Source of the DNA: JBCCGE01 sp039029455
GTDB taxonomy: Bacteria > Pseudomonadota > Gammaproteobacteria > Arenicellales > Poriferihabitantaceae
NCBI GenBank assembly: GCA_039029455.1
Contig: JBCCGE010000112.1
Location: forward strand, 1-9,860
Length of the DNA: 9,860 nucleotides
Reading direction: 5' to 3'
The position numbers and the translations under genes were made by a program. The notes beneath the pieces are model-generated. The model was not told the DNA's origin and searched no databases. It saw only the letters and a program-made list of their open reading frames with translations. Below, piece after piece: positions 1 through 7,530 of the stretch (positions are counted from its first letter, which is position 1; the number at the start of each line of letters is the position of its first letter).

Positions 1-46
1 CCCATCATTATGAGTGATGTGCTCTAACCAACTGAGCTACGTAGCC
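1..46 (-). tRNA. tRNA-Met (anticodon CAT), 5' part, cut by the window edge
   Basis: Read on the minus strand from 46 down to 1, this is the 5' half of an elongator tRNA-Met. Visible parts are the acceptor 5' strand (46-40), a D arm with GCTC (37-34) pairing with GAGC (24-21) around a loop carrying AGTTGGTTA, and a perfect 5-bp anticodon stem (19-15 with 7-3) around a loop CTCATAA whose anticodon CAT lies at 12-10. It matches the E. coli elongator tRNA-Met from memory. It is unlikely to be initiator tRNA, which has a GGG/CCC anticodon stem, or tRNA-Ile2, whose body differs. The variable loop, T arm and acceptor 3' strand lie outside the window. Confidence 0.93.
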
Positions 47-68
47 ACGGGTATTGCGAGGGAGGCGG

Positions 69-98
69 AGATTACCCCAAATGTCTCTTTCAATTCAA
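69..98 (-). promoter_or_regulatory. Probable sigma70 promoter of the tRNA-Met gene
   Basis: On the minus strand, TTGAAT (98-93) and TAATCT (74-69) are separated by 18 bp. The -10 box ends 22 nt before the tRNA 5' end. The DNA just after it is C-rich (CCGCCTCC), the kind of GC-rich discriminator found at stringently controlled stable-RNA promoters. The spacing and position fit well, but both hexamers are imperfect and no start site is known. Confidence 0.5.
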
Positions 99-373
99 CT
101 GTATTCCCCGTTTGCGTGGTGTCGGGTCCGGAATAAAAAATTCCTTTTTTCGGTTTTATGAGATTCGCGTAACTCGCTGAATACGCGTGTAAAAATATTT
201 TCCTTATGTGTCGGCGGGCGACGCGCAACTTGCCCGAAAATAAGCCCTGTTGTACTCTGAGACGACGGCCGCAAATGTCGCTCGCGTGGCCACAAATCCG
301 TTGTCCGAAATCAGACCCTACGGCCTGTTCCCGGGCATCGCTCAACAACACGATATCATGAGAGGAGACCACT
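99..373. other. Intergenic region between divergent tRNA-Met and permease genes
   Basis: No convincing gene lies here. A minus-strand reading frame through it overlaps the tRNA promoter and has no recognisable protein features. The stretch must contain the permease promoter; a loose candidate is TTGCGT (112-117) with an AT-rich box around 132-139, which I consider weak. A 6-bp A/T stem flanked by CCG and CGG (128-153) and several short GC-rich inverted pairs (for example GGCC ... GGCC within 268-292) suggest that a long 5' leader could fold, but no known riboswitch or attenuator is recognisable. Confidence 0.4.
362..367 (+). promoter_or_regulatory. Shine-Dalgarno of the NCS2 permease gene
   Basis: GAGGAG ends 6 nt before the ATG at 374. 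It is a near-optimal ribosome binding site and fixes the start codon. Confidence 0.85.
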
Positions 374-1606
374 ATGACAAACGATAATACGAGTCAAACC
401 ATGACACCATTACTTGGGTTGCAGATGTTGTTCGTGGCCTTTGGCGCGCTGGTTCTGGTGCCGATACTGACCGGCCTGAATCCCAGTGTGGCGCTGTTCA
501 CTGCGGGTATCGGTACTCTGGCGTTTCAGTTTATAACCGGTCGGCAGATTCCGATCTTTCTGGCTTCATCCTTTGCCTTTATCGCGCCGATCATAATCGG
601 GGTAGAGCAATTCGGGATGGCGGCTACACTGGGCGGTCTGTTTGCAGCGGGTGTGGTTTACATGATTCTGGCGGGCCTGGTGGCCTGGCGCGGGCAGGGG
701 TTTATCCATCGATTACTGCCGCCTGTGGTGGTCGGACCGGTGATTATGGTGATCGGTCTCAGTCTCGCTCCGGTTGCGGTGAATATGGCCCTTGGAAAAA
801 CCGGTGACGGCGCTGCAGTTCTGGTGCCTCAGCATAAAGCGATTATTGTTGCCGCGGTTGCGCTGATTGCAACCATTGCCACCAGCATGTTGGCCAAAGG
901 CCTGCTGAAATTGATTCCCATCCTGGTGGGCATCATTGCGGGCTATCTGGTGTCGCTGGTGATGGGGCTGGTCGATTTTGGCTCTGTGGGTGCAGCGCCG
1001 GTTGTAGCGATGCCCGCATTCACTTTCCCCGAGTTCAACTGGGCGGCGATACTGTTTATTGTGCCGGTGGCGATTGCGCCCGCAATTGAACATATCGGCG
1101 ACATGCTCGCGATCAGTAATGTGACCAAGAAGGACTTCCTCGAGAAACCAGGTCTTCATCGCACCCTGTTGGGTGATGGTGTGGCGACGTCACTTGCCGC
1201 TGTGTTTGGCGGGCCGCCGAACACAACATACTCTGAAGTTACTGGTGCGGTAACACTGACCAAGGCATTCAATCCGATCATCATGATCTGGGCCGCGGTC
1301 TTTGCCATTATCCTGTCGTTCTCTGGAACCCTCGGTGCAATCCTCGGCACCATTCCCGTTCCCGTTATGGGCGGTATCATGCTGCTGCTGTTCGGAATGA
1401 TTGCAGCGGTGGGTATGGGTACTCTGGTGCGTGACGGCACCGACATGTCGGAGGCCCGCAACCTGATCATCGTTTCGCTGATTTTGGTTTTTGGTATCGG
1501 CGGTATGGTGGTCGGCTTTGGCGACTTTTCACTGAGCGGCATCGGACTGGCAGCGGTCACCGGAATCATTCTGAATCTGGTGCTCCCGGCAACCCGTACG
1601 GACTAA
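374..1606 (+). CDS. NCS2 family nucleobase:cation symporter (uracil/xanthine permease)
   Basis: This 410-aa inner-membrane protein is almost entirely hydrophobic, as expected for the 14-helix NCS2 fold (E. coli UraA is about 429 aa). Family landmarks are visible in order: the TM1 segment LQMLFVAFGALVLVP (16-30), SSFAFIAP around 65-72, the TM8 motif AIEHIGD (237-243) and the TM10 motif GGPPNTTYSE (279-288). E239 and E288 correspond to UraA E241 and E290, the uracil-binding glutamates. Family knowledge predicts proton-coupled uptake of uracil or a related base. D243 and S287 look more like the purine (XanQ-type) members, so the substrate is uncertain between uracil, xanthine and another oxidised base. 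The ATG has a strong Shine-Dalgarno at 362-367. The helicase gene follows after 64 bp with no terminator-like hairpin between. No symbol is assigned because the substrate is unresolved. Confidence 0.93.
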   Translation: MTNDNTSQTMTPLLGLQMLFVAFGALVLVPILTGLNPSVALFTAGIGTLAFQFITGRQIPIFLASSFAFIAPIIIGVEQFGMAATLGGLFAAGVVYMILAGLVAWRGQGFIHRLLPPVVVGPVIMVIGLSLAPVAVNMALGKTGDGAAVLVPQHKAIIVAAVALIATIATSMLAKGLLKLIPILVGIIAGYLVSLVMGLVDFGSVGAAPVVAMPAFTFPEFNWAAILFIVPVAIAPAIEHIGDMLAISNVTKKDFLEKPGLHRTLLGDGVATSLAAVFGGPPNTTYSEVTGAVTLTKAFNPIIMIWAAVFAIILSFSGTLGAILGTIPVPVMGGIMLLLFGMIAAVGMGTLVRDGTDMSEARNLIIVSLILVFGIGGMVVGFGDFSLSGIGLAAVTGIILNLVLPATRTD

Positions 1607-1609
1607 ACA

Positions 1610-1619
1610 GAGATATCTC
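1610..1619. repeat. 10-bp perfect palindrome GAGATATCTC after the permease stop
   Basis: A perfect 10-bp dyad starts 3 nt after the permease stop codon. It has no loop and no following T tract, so it is not a rho-independent terminator. It may be chance or a protein-binding site. Confidence 0.3.
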
Positions 1620-1657
1620 AATGAAGGAATCGGGACACAGAACTCATCGGCTTGTTC

Positions 1658-1665
1658 GAGGTGAG
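1658..1665 (+). promoter_or_regulatory. Shine-Dalgarno of lhr, supporting a GTG start
   Basis: GAGGTGAG ends 5 nt before GTG at 1671. An in-frame TGA at 1662-1664 rules out any earlier start, so this site and the GTG define the start of lhr. Confidence 0.75.
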
Positions 1666-1670
1666 CTGCT

Positions 1671-4600
1671 GTGACCGGTTCCTCGTCCGACGTTTCGCTG
1701 CAGTCGTTTCATCCGGCGGTTCGCGGGTGGTTTGAATCGGCGTTCGACGCGCCGACGGATGCGCAGACTCAGGCCTGGTCAAAAATAGCCACAGGCCGCC
1801 ACACACTTCTCGCGGCACCAACCGGGTCCGGTAAAACCCTCGCGGCGTTCATGACCGCCATTGACCAGCTGGTCAAGCTGGCTTCGTCCGGCTGGCTGGC
1901 GGACGAGGTCTATGTCGTCTATGTGTCGCCGCTGAAAGCGCTGTCGAACGACATTCAACTCAACCTGCAGGCGCCGCTGGCTGGAATCGAGACTTATCTC
2001 ATGCCCGGCGAACAGAAATCGCTGGTGGACGGTGACGAAACCGAACACGAGCCCATCATTCGCACTGCAGTGCGCTCCGGTGATACCCCACAGTCGGAAC
2101 GCACCCGCATGATTCGTCGTCCCCCGCATATTCTGGTAACCACGCCGGAGTCCCTGCACATCATGGCGACCTCCGAGTCCGGGCGACGCATGCTGTCGAC
2201 CACACGCACCGTCATTGTGGACGAAATCCACGCCATGGCGGGCAGCAAGCGCGGCGCGCATTTATCGCTGACGCTGGAGCGGCTTCAGGACCTGAGTCCG
2301 CACAAAATCAATCGCATCGGTTTGTCGGCGACACAGGATCCCCTCGAACTGGTTGGGCATTTTCTGGTGGGGAATCGGGGGCAGGAACCCTGTCAGATCG
2401 TGGATTGCGGGCACAAACGGGAACGCGATCTTGCGATTTCGATGCCGCCTTCTCCGCTCGACGCGGTCATGGCCGGGGAGGTCTGGGGGCAGGTTTACGA
2501 TCAGATTCAGGAGCTCATTGAAGCTCACACCACCACACTGATTTTTGTAAACACGCGCCGCATGGCAGAACGGATGGCCAAAGCCCTTGCCGAGCGACTG
2601 GACGAAATTTCGGTGACCGCCCATCACGGCAGCCTGGCCAAAGAACACCGCTACGATGCCGAGCAGCGATTAAAGGCAGGCACTCTGAAAGCACTTGTTG
2701 CGACTTCGTCACTCGAACTTGGTATCGATATTGGTGACGTGGATCTGGTCTGTCAGATGGGATCGCCCCGCGGAATCAGCGCGTTTTTGCAGCGTGTTGG
2801 CCGCTCCGGCCACCGACTCGGAGAGACGCCGAAGGGTCGATTGTTTCCATTGTCGCGGGACGATCTGGTTGAGTGTACTGCCGTGCTGAACGCGGTGCGC
2901 GACGGCCAGCTGGACAAGCTGCTGGTGTATCCCAAACCACTGGACGTTCTGGCGCAGCAGATTGTCTCCGAGGTGTCCGGCGGCGATCGGTCCGTAGACG
3001 AACTGTTCGAACTGTTTACCCGGGCCTGGCCGTATCGTGATCTGGAGCGCAGTGCCTTCGACAGCGTTCTGCAGATGCTGGCCGACGGATTTAATACCAA
3101 TCGCGGCCGGCGCTCGGCCTATTTGCATCTGGACGCCGTTAACGGAACGGTGAAGCCTCGAAAAGGTGCGCGGCTGACGGCGGTTACCAATGCGGGCACC
3201 ATTCCCGATCAGTTTGATTACGATGTCATCCTCGAACCCGAGGGTTTCAAGGTGGGCACCTTGAACGAGGACTTTTCGTTTGAATCACTGCCCGGCGATA
3301 TTTTTCAATTGGGCAATACGTCCTACCGCATCCTCAAAGTCGAATTGGGCAAAGTCATCGTGCAGGATGCCAAGGGACAGCCGCCCAACATCCCGTTCTG
3401 GTTCGGTGAAGCGCCGGGTCGAACCGATGTGCTGAGTGATTTTGTGTCGTCACTGCGCGAGCGCGTAACCGAGTGGATGGTTCACGGCATCGATTACACC
3501 CGGGAGCAGCTGCGTCAGCAGTTTCATCTCTCAAAAGAGGCGGCGCTGCAGCTCGCCGACTATCTAGGTGCGGCCTATTCCGCGCTGGAGGCGTTGCCGA
3601 CTAAACAGTGCATCATTTTCGAACGGTTTTTTGACCAGGCCGGGGATCAGCATCTGGTCATCCATTCGGCCTACGGTTCCCGCGTCAACAAGGCCTGGGG
3701 TCTGGCTTTGCGCAAACGATTTTGCTGCAAGTTTAATTTCGAGCTGCAGGCGGCCGCGCTGGAGGATACCGTCGTGCTGTCGCTCAGCAGCACGCACAGC
3801 TTCCCGCTGAAGGAAGTCGTTGAATATCTGAATGCGAAGACGGTTAAAGAGGTACTGACACAAGCTCTGCTCGACTCGCCCATGTTTCCAACGCACTGGC
3901 GGTGGAACGCGAGTATTGCGCTCGCGGTAAAGCGATTTTCCGGTGGCAAAAAAACGCCGCCCCAGTTTCAGCGTTCCAATGCCGAAGACCTGGTCGCCGT
4001 GGTGTTCCCAGATCAGATTGCCTGTCAGGAGAACATCACAGGAGATCGCGAGATTCCGGATCATCCGTTGATCGAGCAGACGCTGTACGACTGTCTGCAC
4101 GACCTGATGGACATCGATACCATGGAGCAGATTCTGCGGGACATTAAATCCGGTGACATCAACGTACTGTGCCGGGACCTGGTTGGACCGTCGGCACTGA
4201 CCCAGGAAATACTGACCGCGAAACCCTATGCGTTTCTCGACGATGCGCCTGCGGAAGAGCGTCGCACGTCGCTGGTACCTACCGGGTCTTTTGCACGTCC
4301 GGAAGATGCCGCGTCGCTGGGTCATCTGGATCAGCAGGTCATCGATCGTGTCGGGGTGGAGGCCTGGCCGGCGGTGACCGATGCGGAGGAGTGTCACGAT
4401 GCGCTTCAGATTTTGTCGTGTGCAACCGATAAAGAGGTGCGCACGCACGGTTGGCAAACGCATCTGGATCAATTGATAGTCGAGTCACGCGTCACTCTGC
4501 TGCACCACGAAGACACCCGTCTCTGGATTCCGGCCGAGCGGCGCGAATGGTTTACCGACGTGTATCCCAACGCACAATATAAACCGTCGATCCGTTCGGC

Positions 4601-6023
4601 GGGAATGGCAACGGGCGAGGGGCGGGAAGCCAGTCTCGGCGCCATCGTCAGAAGTCGTTTGCAGGGTCTCGCGGTCACTGACTCCGACACGATCGCAGCG
4701 GATCTGGGTGTCGACCTTTCAGACATAAATTATGCGCTGCTCATGCTGGAGCAGGAAGGCATCGCGATGCGCGGTCAGTTCAGTCCGGAAACTGAAAAAA
4801 CCGAATGGTGCGACCGCGCACTGCTCGCACGTATTCATCGCGGAACGGTAAAGAGTCTGCGCAAGCAGGTGCAGCCGGTCTCTATCGGCGGTTTCATGCG
4901 GTTCTTGTTTCAATGGCAGGGCGTTGGCGAGGCGGCTGCAACCCGCGATGCAGAAGGGGCCGATGCTCTTGCGGATGTGCTCGCGCAACTGGAAGGTGTC
5001 GAAGCGCCGGCGGCGGCCTGGGAGTCGGACATTATTCCGGCAAGAATGCCGCGTTATAGCGGTCAGTGGCTGGATCAGCTGTGCTCTTCCGGAAATCTGC
5101 GCTGGGCCCGACTGAGCCCGCCGGATCGACAGAAGCGGAACGGCAAATTTGCGGTCAGCCAGTCGCCCATCGCGCTCGTCGCGCGTCGGGGCCTCAGGTT
5201 CTGGCAACAGCACAGTAAGTCGGCGGTCGATGATAGTCTTCTCGGCGGCAATGCGCAGCGTGTCCTTGAGAGCCTCAGGCGACAGGGTGCGTGTTTTTTT
5301 GATGAGCTTCTGGATCAGGGCGGGTGGCTGAAAGCTGAGGTGGAAGATGCTCTGGTCGAACTGGTGGGTTGCGGACTGATCAGCAGCGACAGTTTCGCCG
5401 GATATCGCGGCCTGCAGTCCAAAGGCCGTCAATCGTCACTTCGCAATCGTGGCCGTAGCCGCATCTCGCCGCTGGAGTCGGCGGGACGCTGGTCGCTGCT
5501 GCACCGACCCGACGACGAGGAGCACAACTGGGAGTCGGTAGAGTACATCGTTGATACCCTGCTCAATCGATACGGCGTGTTGTTCCGAAAGCTGATGGAT
5601 GCCGAAAACAGTACGCCGTCATGGCGCGAGATTCACTACGTTCTGCGTCGCAAGGAAGCGAGAGGTGAAGTTCGCGGCGGGCGATTCGTCAATGGATTTT
5701 CCGGCGAGCAGTTTGCTCTGCCGGAGGCGCTGAAACCCCTGCGGCAGGCCGAGAAAGATATCAGTGAAAAACAGGTCTGCCTGAGTGCGGCTGACCCGCT
5801 TAATCTGACCGGATTCATTCTCCCCGGTGATCGGATCCCCGGTCATCGGGTCAACCGAATCCTGTTTCAGGACGGCATTCCGGTGGCCTCCCGAACGTCC
5901 AACCAGGTCAATTGGCTGCGCGAACTGTCGGCGCAGGAGCAATGGAAAGGTGAACAGTTGCTGGCGCGCGTGGCGAAACCCAAAGCCGCCCGGTTTCGTT
6001 TTCGTAACAGCGGAATCCATTAG
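1671..6023 (+). CDS. lhr: Lhr, large superfamily 2 ATP-dependent helicase (long form)
   Basis: A 1450-aa Lhr protein, close to E. coli Lhr (about 1538 aa), with both the helicase core and the long C-terminal extension. SF2 motifs appear in order: motif I APTGSGKT (49-56), motif II DEIH (184-187), motif III SAT (219-221), motif IV TLIFVNTRR (289-297), motif V SSLELGIDIG (346-355) and motif VI QRVGRSGHR (374-382). The Lhr-specific winged-helix and beta-barrel parts follow to roughly residue 850. The C-terminal half carries further winged-helix-like segments, including GRWSLL near 1277 and VRGGRFVNGFSGEQFALPEAL near 1340. Lhr is a 3'-5' single-stranded-DNA translocase and RNA:DNA helicase linked to DNA repair; E. 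coli Lhr was also reported to have uracil-DNA glycosylase activity. The start is GTG, with a strong Shine-Dalgarno. No frameshift or missing helicase motif is seen. The next gene begins 14 nt after the stop. Confidence 0.96.
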   Translation: MTGSSSDVSLQSFHPAVRGWFESAFDAPTDAQTQAWSKIATGRHTLLAAPTGSGKTLAAFMTAIDQLVKLASSGWLADEVYVVYVSPLKALSNDIQLNLQAPLAGIETYLMPGEQKSLVDGDETEHEPIIRTAVRSGDTPQSERTRMIRRPPHILVTTPESLHIMATSESGRRMLSTTRTVIVDEIHAMAGSKRGAHLSLTLERLQDLSPHKINRIGLSATQDPLELVGHFLVGNRGQEPCQIVDCGHKRERDLAISMPPSPLDAVMAGEVWGQVYDQIQELIEAHTTTLIFVNTRRMAERMAKALAERLDEISVTAHHGSLAKEHRYDAEQRLKAGTLKALVATSSLELGIDIGDVDLVCQMGSPRGISAFLQRVGRSGHRLGETPKGRLFPLSRDDLVECTAVLNAVRDGQLDKLLVYPKPLDVLAQQIVSEVSGGDRSVDELFELFTRAWPYRDLERSAFDSVLQMLADGFNTNRGRRSAYLHLDAVNGTVKPRKGARLTAVTNAGTIPDQFDYDVILEPEGFKVGTLNEDFSFESLPGDIFQLGNTSYRILKVELGKVIVQDAKGQPPNIPFWFGEAPGRTDVLSDFVSSLRERVTEWMVHGIDYTREQLRQQFHLSKEAALQLADYLGAAYSALEALPTKQCIIFERFFDQAGDQHLVIHSAYGSRVNKAWGLALRKRFCCKFNFELQAAALEDTVVLSLSSTHSFPLKEVVEYLNAKTVKEVLTQALLDSPMFPTHWRWNASIALAVKRFSGGKKTPPQFQRSNAEDLVAVVFPDQIACQENITGDREIPDHPLIEQTLYDCLHDLMDIDTMEQILRDIKSGDINVLCRDLVGPSALTQEILTAKPYAFLDDAPAEERRTSLVPTGSFARPEDAASLGHLDQQVIDRVGVEAWPAVTDAEECHDALQILSCATDKEVRTHGWQTHLDQLIVESRVTLLHHEDTRLWIPAERREWFTDVYPNAQYKPSIRSAGMATGEGREASLGAIVRSRLQGLAVTDSDTIAADLGVDLSDINYALLMLEQEGIAMRGQFSPETEKTEWCDRALLARIHRGTVKSLRKQVQPVSIGGFMRFLFQWQGVGEAAATRDAEGADALADVLAQLEGVEAPAAAWESDIIPARMPRYSGQWLDQLCSSGNLRWARLSPPDRQKRNGKFAVSQSPIALVARRGLRFWQQHSKSAVDDSLLGGNAQRVLESLRRQGACFFDELLDQGGWLKAEVEDALVELVGCGLISSDSFAGYRGLQSKGRQSSLRNRGRSRISPLESAGRWSLLHRPDDEEHNWESVEYIVDTLLNRYGVLFRKLMDAENSTPSWREIHYVLRRKEARGEVRGGRFVNGFSGEQFALPEALKPLRQAEKDISEKQVCLSAADPLNLTGFILPGDRIPGHRVNRILFQDGIPVASRTSNQVNWLRELSAQEQWKGEQLLARVAKPKAARFRFRNSGIH

Positions 6024-6037
6024 TTAATTAATAGATT

Positions 6038-7513
6038 ATGAAGATAGCGGTAATCGGCGCGGGTGTGATGGGGCGCGGCATTGCGCAACTTTTTCTGGTG
6101 AGCGGGCATTCGGTGACCCTGTGCGATGCGAGTTCGTCGCAGCTGGACAGTGCCGTTGAAGAGATCAAACAGCGAATAGGCAGACTGATCGATAAAGGTC
6201 GGTTGTCGGGCGATATTGGGACTTTTCTAAAACACCTTCACACTGTCGAAAATATGGAAGGTCTTGACGATTCCGAGTTGGTGATCGAAGCAATTGTTGA
6301 GGATCGACAGTCCAAGATCGATGTGCTGAAAAAAATAGAGTCGCGTGTCAACGATGGCTGTATCGTCGCCAGTAATACATCGTCGCTGTCGATATCTGAT
6401 CTGGCGTCATGCTGTGCTGTGCCCGGTCGAATCGCGGGGCTGCATTTTTTTAATCCGGTGCCGCTGATGAAACTGGTCGAAGTAGTGGCTGGTGAGCGCA
6501 CTGACATAAAAATCATTAATCGACTTACAGAGCTCGTTGCACAAACGGGTCATCGCGCGGTCTGCGTGACAGACACTCCCGGATTTCTGGTTAACCATCT
6601 CGGTCGGGCATTTTCGACCGAGGGCTTAAAGATGTTGCAGGAACGCATCGCTGCCGTTGAGACGCTGGACGCTATCGCGCGCGATGCCGGCGGATTTCGC
6701 ATGGGGCCTTTCGAGCTGCTTGACCTCACCGGACTGGATGTCTCGGTTCCGGTGATGGAGCAGATCCATGCCCAGTACTATCAGGACCCGCGACTTCGAC
6801 CGTCTGAAATCGGGCGCCGCCGACTCCACGCCGGTCGTCTTGGTCGGAAAACAGTGCAGGGGTTTTACAACTACGCTGAGACCGAACAGTCGCAACCCAC
6901 CGCAGTAACAGACGAATCGGCAAAGCCGATTGACGCAGTTTCGGTCTGTGCGTTTGGAGATGCAAAGGATCGTCTGGAAGATTTTCTGGATCGGATCAAT
7001 GTGACGGTTTTGGACGGCGCCGAGCTGGTTTTGGTGGCTCCATTAGGTACCGATGTATCGACGGAAAGCAGTCGATACAGTCTCGATGCTTCAGCTGTTG
7101 TTGGAATCGATACCGTGTTTGGGCTGGACACTCATGTCACCGTGGCACTTAATCCGCGAACGGACAGCGGGTTGGCCGAGCGGCTTTGCGTCACCATTCG
7201 GCAATCCGGAATCGAGGCCAGTATTGTGCGCGACAGTGCCGGGTTGGTGCTGCAGCGCGTCGTGGCGATGATTGTCAATCTGGCCGCTGAGATCGCGCAG
7301 CAGGGAATTGCCCGACCCGACGATATCGATGCTGCCATTGTTGCGGCTCTCGGCTATCCTAAGGGTCCCCTTGAATGGGGCGACCATCTGGGTGCAAAAA
7401 CCGTGTGGCAAATTTTGATGAATCTTCAGCAAACAACGGGGGATGATCGTTACCGACCCAGTCCCTGGCTGCGGCAGCGTGCGTTGACCGGAGCTTCTTT
7501 GCTGCATGAATAA
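6038..7513 (+). CDS. 3-hydroxyacyl-CoA dehydrogenase with duplicated C-terminal domain (3-hydroxyadipyl-CoA dehydrogenase-like)
   Basis: A 491-aa NAD-dependent enzyme oxidising 3-hydroxyacyl-CoA to 3-oxoacyl-CoA. The N-terminal Rossmann domain shows GAGVMGRG (7-14). By alignment with human HADH from memory, the active-site residues are all present: S115 in SNTSSL, H136 in LHFFNP, E148 and N186 in TPGFLVN. A first C-terminal domain follows (about 187-280, with GPFELLDLTGLD). A second NAD-fold-like segment (about 298-395) lacks a glycine-rich loop. A second C-terminal domain (about 396-491, with GYPKGPLEWGD) completes the protein. This layout and length match PaaH/PaaC-type enzymes of phenylacetate and benzoyl-CoA pathways, which act on 3-hydroxyadipyl-CoA, rather than short single-domain dehydrogenases. 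The ligase gene 17 nt downstream supports that role. The ATG has no clear Shine-Dalgarno; an in-frame TAG at 6032-6034 excludes an upstream start. The exact substrate is inferred. Confidence 0.93.
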   Translation: MKIAVIGAGVMGRGIAQLFLVSGHSVTLCDASSSQLDSAVEEIKQRIGRLIDKGRLSGDIGTFLKHLHTVENMEGLDDSELVIEAIVEDRQSKIDVLKKIESRVNDGCIVASNTSSLSISDLASCCAVPGRIAGLHFFNPVPLMKLVEVVAGERTDIKIINRLTELVAQTGHRAVCVTDTPGFLVNHLGRAFSTEGLKMLQERIAAVETLDAIARDAGGFRMGPFELLDLTGLDVSVPVMEQIHAQYYQDPRLRPSEIGRRRLHAGRLGRKTVQGFYNYAETEQSQPTAVTDESAKPIDAVSVCAFGDAKDRLEDFLDRINVTVLDGAELVLVAPLGTDVSTESSRYSLDASAVVGIDTVFGLDTHVTVALNPRTDSGLAERLCVTIRQSGIEASIVRDSAGLVLQRVVAMIVNLAAEIAQQGIARPDDIDAAIVAALGYPKGPLEWGDHLGAKTVWQILMNLQQTTGDDRYRPSPWLRQRALTGASLLHE

Positions 7514-7530
7514 ATGATGTAAATCTGACT

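Noticed and set aside
37..372. 111-codon minus-strand open frame upstream of the permease
   Set aside because: It overlaps the tRNA-Met gene and its promoter and has no family features.
1..373. tRNA gene as an attachment site for an integrated element
   Set aside because: No integrase gene, no repeat of tRNA sequence and no foreign-looking DNA occurs in the window; the tRNA 3' end, where such sites usually lie, is outside it.
1607..1670. Possible terminator between the permease and lhr
   Set aside because: Only a loopless 10-bp palindrome is present, with no GC-rich hairpin and T tract.
3564..4472. 302-codon open frame on the minus strand
   Set aside because: It lies wholly inside lhr, is antisense to it, has arginine- and glutamine-rich low-quality composition and shows no domain; it is a shadow of the coding strand.
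4719..5432. 237-codon open frame on the minus strand
   Set aside because: It is antisense to conserved Lhr C-terminal sequence, with no recognisable motif.
5822..5851. Two tandem 15-bp near-identical units (13 of 15 bases) in the 3' part of lhr
   Set aside because: They encode PGDRI-PGHRV within a normally conserved Lhr segment, so the similarity follows from the protein sequence and is not an inserted repeat.
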